A DNA stretch of 64,000 nucleotides from an uncultured Tenacibaculum sp. (GTDB lineage Bacteria; Bacteroidota; Bacteroidia; Flavobacteriales; Flavobacteriaceae): contig CANNGJ010000016.1 in NCBI GenBank assembly GCA_947504185.1, positions 1 through 64,000 on the forward strand. The letters run 5' to 3'. The notes under the pieces are model-generated. The model searched no databases, was not told the origin of the DNA, and worked only from the letters and a program-made list of their open reading frames with translations. Position 1 is the first letter of the stretch. Every line of letters begins with the position of its first letter. Position numbers and translations under genes: made by a program. Below are positions 60,729 to 64,000 of this stretch, in pieces.

Positions 60729-61823
60729 TTAGTTTATTTTTTTAGTATTGATATTAGTTACAAAGTCGAAAAGCTTATCTATGGCATGCTCTGTATTTTT
60801 TTTAAGAGTTCGTTTTAGAAATAAGAAAAGCAATAATTTTTTTATAGGCGATTTAGCTTCAAAATAAACTTCTGTTTCTAATTTACAGGAGTTGGGAGTA
60901 AGTGGAGATATACAGTGAAATTGGTATAGTGTATCAACTGGAGGTGGACTTGTTGTCATTTCTCCATACACTAATTGACTTGGCTTCCCTTTTTTTGTTA
61001 CCGTAATAAAATTAAGATGTTTGTCTTTAATAACACACACATGCTCTGTACCAATTCTATTGACTTCATTTGTATTAAATTCAAAATCATCTACACCTTC
61101 AATCCAATATTTTCTGTACTTAAAATTTGTGATAAATTCTAATAGCTCATTTGCGGCAACGGGAAATTCTTTTTCAATTATAAAAGCTGATGGTTTTTTA
61201 AATTCAATCTTTTTTGCTTGCTGAAAGGGTTTCAACTTTAATTCCTTTTTATCAATAATTGAATATAAATAAGATAATTCTTTGCCATCATAGATATTAC
61301 TCCCGCTGTTAAAATGATATAGTTTTGTTTTGTAGGTGGCTGATAAATGAATAGTATCAGTTAACATTTTACTTAACAGGACATAATTATCACTATTAAC
61401 AGAGTTTTTCATTAATCGATGAGCTTCAATTACTTGTTTACCAAAGGGCTTTCTATTATTTTGAACATTAATAAATTGTATATTACCACAATGTCCTATT
61501 ATTTTTAACTGCAAATTTGGAGCAGAAGAACAAGCATTACAAGGGCAAATTCTGTTTTTTTCTAATAGCTTTAAATGACTATAAAAAGCAGTAAACATTT
61601 GCTCAACTTGTGCTAGTAGCTTTTCCAATGAAGGTATTTCATTTTCTTTATAGAAGAATAAAGCATCTCCTTCAACTTCTGCTAATTGTAAATCTTCGGT
61701 ATTTGCATTAATCAATACCTCAAGTAATTCGGCAATTACATGTTGACTATGTTCTACTTCTGTAGTCTGAATAAACTCAGTAAAACCAGAGATATCAGGT
61801 AAAAATAACAATGATGAATTCAT
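60729..61823 (-). CDS. DUF2652 protein with C-terminal SRPBCC-like domain
   Basis: A 364-residue protein. The N-terminal part (FLPDISGFTEFIQTTEVEHS with VEGDALFFYKEN) is DUF2652, related to class III cyclases but with the cyclase active site incomplete. CPCNACSS lies near residue 93. The C-terminal part (FPVAANELLEFITNFKYRKY, LVYGEMTTSPPPVDTLYQFH) is SRPBCC-like. Role unknown. Confidence 0.8.
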   Translation of the reverse strand: MNSSLLFLPDISGFTEFIQTTEVEHSQHVIAELLEVLINANTEDLQLAEVEGDALFFYKENEIPSLEKLLAQVEQMFTAFYSHLKLLEKNRICPCNACSSAPNLQLKIIGHCGNIQFINVQNNRKPFGKQVIEAHRLMKNSVNSDNYVLLSKMLTDTIHLSATYKTKLYHFNSGSNIYDGKELSYLYSIIDKKELKLKPFQQAKKIEFKKPSAFIIEKEFPVAANELLEFITNFKYRKYWIEGVDDFEFNTNEVNRIGTEHVCVIKDKHLNFITVTKKGKPSQLVYGEMTTSPPPVDTLYQFHCISPLTPNSCKLETEVYFEAKSPIKKLLLFLFLKRTLKKNTEHAIDKLFDFVTNINTKKIN

Positions 61824-61999
61824 ATTTGTATTGTCGTTTTAAGGTAAAAAAACAATCTTAAAAACTAACCTTCAATAATATTAGTAAGTTACTATTATGT
61901 TAGTTGTAAGATTTATTAAATATTTACAAAAATAAAACCTTTAAAGATGTAAAAAAATATCATATTTTAATACTTATTGGATAAGGTATAAATTATTAA

Positions 62000-62494
62000 A
62001 TGAATAAAAAACGAAAGGAATTCTATAAAGTTGTAGAAGATAATATTGGAATAATTAGGAAATTGTGTCGAGCATATACAGATGTACAGGAAGATTTCGA
62101 AGATTATGTTCAAGAAGTTTGTTATCAACTTTGGAAATCAATGGGCTCTTTTCGAGGAGAGTCTAAAAAATCTACTTGGGTCTATAGAGTTACATTAAAT
62201 GTTTGCCTTACTATGATAAAAAAGCAAAAAAGGTTAACAATTATTGCTACAGAAGATAAAGATATTCAGAAAGCAATTGAAATTAATAGTGAAGATGATT
62301 CTCAAGCTGAACAAATAAAAATTCTCTATGCATCAATTACCCAATTATCACCAATAGACCGGTCAATAATAATGTTGTACTTAGATAAATTAACTCATTC
62401 CGAAATCTCCGAAATATTAGGTTTAAGTACTTCTAATGTTGGTGTTAGAATAAATAGAATAAAGAGAAAATTAAAAGAAATTGTCAATGGATAG
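62000..62494 (+). CDS. ECF sigma factor
   Basis: A 164-residue ECF sigma: region 2 YVQEVCYQLWKSMGSFRGES with STWVYRVTLNVCLTMIKK, region 4 LSPIDRSIIMLYLDKLTHSE then ISEILGLSTSNVGVRINRIK. It differs clearly from the SigZ-like factor at 1056. Its start is 177 bases from the divergent DUF2652 gene and the membrane-protein gene overlaps its end by 8 bases. Confidence 0.9.
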   Translation: MNKKRKEFYKVVEDNIGIIRKLCRAYTDVQEDFEDYVQEVCYQLWKSMGSFRGESKKSTWVYRVTLNVCLTMIKKQKRLTIIATEDKDIQKAIEINSEDDSQAEQIKILYASITQLSPIDRSIIMLYLDKLTHSEISEILGLSTSNVGVRINRIKRKLKEIVNG

Positions 62495-63041
62495 TTTAGA
62501 AAAAATATGGGATAGTATTGATGAGAATAAAATCGACACGAATACTATTGATAAATATATAGAGAAAAAATCTGACAGTCAAACTTTAAAATTTAAAAAC
62601 ACAATTAAGTTAGAGCTATTATTTTCATTAATTATCGCTCTTGTAGCTATTTTCTATCACGAAACATTAAATACTACACTAATTGGGATTCTTATTTTAA
62701 TATTGTTTTTTAGTTTAAGCATTGGTATTTATGCATTAATAAAGCTAAAAAATATTAGACTAATTACTTCTGTAAAAGAGTTTATTACTAAAACTATTAG
62801 CTTCCTTAAATTATATATTATATTATTTCTTATTGGAAATCAATTGGTAATATTAACTGTATTTTTTCTACTAAAAAAAATCAATATTTTAAATTTTGAT
62901 ACTACAAATTTAGTTGACTCTGAAGAGAACCTTAGTATTCTTTTAGTATTTTTTATAATTGAGATAACACTTATTATATATGCTTACTTTTTTTATTATA
63001 AACGAATTTTAAATTTCAAGAACATCTTGTCAGAAATATAA
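62487..63041 (+). CDS. membrane protein, possible anti-sigma partner
   Basis: A 184-residue protein from the ATG at 62487 (a TTG six bases upstream is possible). An N-terminal cytoplasmic part (MDSLEKIWDSIDENKID) precedes four hydrophobic segments. The overlap with the sigma gene suggests that it restrains it. It has no zinc-anti-sigma HxxxCxxC motif. Confidence 0.75.
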   Translation: MDSLEKIWDSIDENKIDTNTIDKYIEKKSDSQTLKFKNTIKLELLFSLIIALVAIFYHETLNTTLIGILILILFFSLSIGIYALIKLKNIRLITSVKEFITKTISFLKLYIILFLIGNQLVILTVFFLLKKINILNFDTTNLVDSEENLSILLVFFIIEITLIIYAYFFYYKRILNFKNILSEI

Positions 63042-63091
63042 TTTTTTAAATACAAATTAGTTAACAGCAATTGAAACATAAAAACTAAAAA

Positions 63092-63367
63092 ATGGATATT
63101 GACATCAAGTACATTGAAGAAAATTTTATCGAATCAAATAAATTATGTCAGATTTTAAAGATTCCTCATAAAGATTTAGAAAAATTAATAGATAAAAAAA
63201 TAATTCCTAATAGTTTTTACGAAATTAGCATAACCTATAAAATTAACTCACCATTAGATGATGAAAAAATAATTTCTGAAGTCAAAAAATACTATCCAAA
63301 AAGTATTATAGATCTAATAAAAAAAATAAAAATCTCAATAACTCTTCTGAATTCAAGAAATTATTGA
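63092..63367 (+). CDS. small hypothetical protein
   Basis: A 91-residue protein (MDIDIKYIEENFIESNKLCQ, ends ITLLNSRNY). No signal, membrane segment or known motif; mixed charged helices. It is 50 bases after the membrane protein gene and the last gene before the island's right boundary. It may be an N-terminal fragment. Confidence 0.55.
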   Translation: MDIDIKYIEENFIESNKLCQILKIPHKDLEKLIDKKIIPNSFYEISITYKINSPLDDEKIISEVKKYYPKSIIDLIKKIKISITLLNSRNY

Positions 63368-63527
63368 AAATTAATCCTTTACTTTTCGACTTCATATAAC
63401 TTTGATTAAAATAATTAGGTGGGTTGAACGGTAATACTTTAAAAATTATTAACTGAATCATATTTTTTTCCTATTCTTTCTTTTAATTGCTAAAAGAAAA
63501 CAAAATACTACTATAGGAAAAGAAAAT

Positions 63528-63546
63528 CTATTTGCCGATACAGAAA
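63528..63546. repeat. right direct repeat, mnmE 3' end (attachment site)
   Basis: CTATTTGCCGATACAGAAA spans the mnmE stop codon and its last codons. The partner copy at 31209 has one mismatch. The same gene end serves as the attachment site of SGI1-type islands. Confidence 0.7.
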
Positions 63547-64000
63547 TTACCGAAAATGTGCCCTAAAATATCTTTGTCAACATCATATTCTCCAGTAATA
63601 TTTCCTAAATGACGTAAGCATTCACGAATATCAATAGAAAATAAATCGGTAGATATTTCTAAATCAATTCCTTGTTGAACAGAAGTAATAGCTGTTAACG
63701 CATTGTTTAAAGTTTCAAAATGACGAGAATTGGTAACAATTGTTTCATTATTACTTAAAGCACCAGTATTTACTAAAGATGTTAATTCTGATTTTAGTTC
63801 ATCAATTCCTGTTTTCTGTTTAGCAGAAAGTAAAATTAAATTATCGATTTCTGATTGTAAAATAGAAGAATCGTGACAAGATAAAGTATCAACTTTATTA
63901 GCAATAACTAACAGGCGTTTATTAGGAAAACGTTCTTTAATGGTTTCAATTTCCTGTAAAAACTCTTCACTAGAATGAGAAAATTTATTAGAGTCAATTA
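63528..64000 (-). CDS. mnmE: tRNA modification GTPase MnmE, C-terminal part
   Basis: The visible 157 codons are the C-terminal end of MnmE (TrmE), which with MnmG adds the carboxymethylaminomethyl group to U34 of some tRNAs. The GTPase NKxD motif (ANKVDTLS) and C-terminal DIRECLRHLGNITGEYDVDK, then GHIFGNFCIGK, are all present. The 5' part lies beyond the window. Its 3' end doubles as the right boundary repeat of the accessory region. Confidence 0.95.
   Translation of the reverse strand, partial: IDSNKFSHSSEEFLQEIETIKERFPNKRLLVIANKVDTLSCHDSSILQSEIDNLILLSAKQKTGIDELKSELTSLVNTGALSNNETIVTNSRHFETLNNALTAITSVQQGIDLEISTDLFSIDIRECLRHLGNITGEYDVDKDILGHIFGNFCIGK

Noticed and set aside
31034..63527. Integrase or transposase gene for the island
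   Set aside because: No tyrosine or serine recombinase, transposase or helicase motif was found between the repeats; the island call rests on the repeats and content only.

Overview
The window is AT-rich bacterial chromosome from a member of the Bacteroidota, most likely a marine Flavobacteriaceae of the Tenacibaculum/Polaribacter type. Support: a flavobacterial 5S rRNA 3' end at the left edge, flavobacterial-type promoters (TAnnTTTG), a type IX secretion tail, DUF5777/YceI/DUF2147/DUF4377 proteins, SigZ-like sigma factor and MnmE ending in FCIGK. The genus is inference only.

1-5.2 kb: end of an rRNA operon, a small YchJ operon, then a self-contained ECF sigma regulon. The sigma factor gene, an arsenite methyltransferase gene (arsM) and a four-gene thiol/redox operon piece (thioredoxin-like membrane protein, CcdA-like electron carrier, MalY-like C-S lyase) are preceded by three promoters with identical spacing (GCGTC, 14 nt, ACGTCTA). 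Four of the five proteins carry Cys-rich tails, so this looks like a metalloid/thiol stress system.

5.3-27 kb: anaerobic or nitrogen-oxide respiration. Crp/Fnr-type palindromes sit between two divergent operons (5988-9669 minus; 9822-16611 plus) and before napD, the CoA-transferase gene and the ric operon. The minus operon encodes a beta-barrel, YceI, a monohaem cytochrome and lipoproteins. The plus operon has a membrane nucleotidyl cyclase, small membrane proteins, a His-box hydroxylase, a Rieske oxygenase and its reductase. 16628-22885 (minus) is a periplasmic nitrate reductase operon, napD-napA-napB-tetrahaem cytochrome-FeS protein-NrfD; the NapB has a duplicated (four-haem) core. A ModE-like regulator, a CoA transferase, the Fe-S repair protein RIC and an alginate_exp-type porin follow.

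27-31 kb: AraC-type regulator, short unknown genes and a coupled pair (DUF1611 P-loop protein plus ornithine/alanine racemase-like enzyme).

31.2-63.5 kb: an accessory region bounded by 18/19-nt direct repeats, the right copy being the last codons of mnmE (trmE), the known attachment site of SGI1-type islands. No integrase is present. Inside are AraC and HxlR regulators, secreted hydrolases, lipoproteins, SDR enzymes, many gene fragments, a repeated motif directly after HxlR gene ends (35-47.6 kb), and a run of same-strand GNAT/NUDIX/hydrolase/racemase/decarboxylase genes separated by attC-like palindromes (49-56 kb). The right part has an HxlR-SDR pair, an ArsR-CBU_0592-proline dehydrogenase unit, a DUF2652 protein and a second ECF sigma factor. 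The last 470 bases are the 3' part of mnmE on the minus strand.
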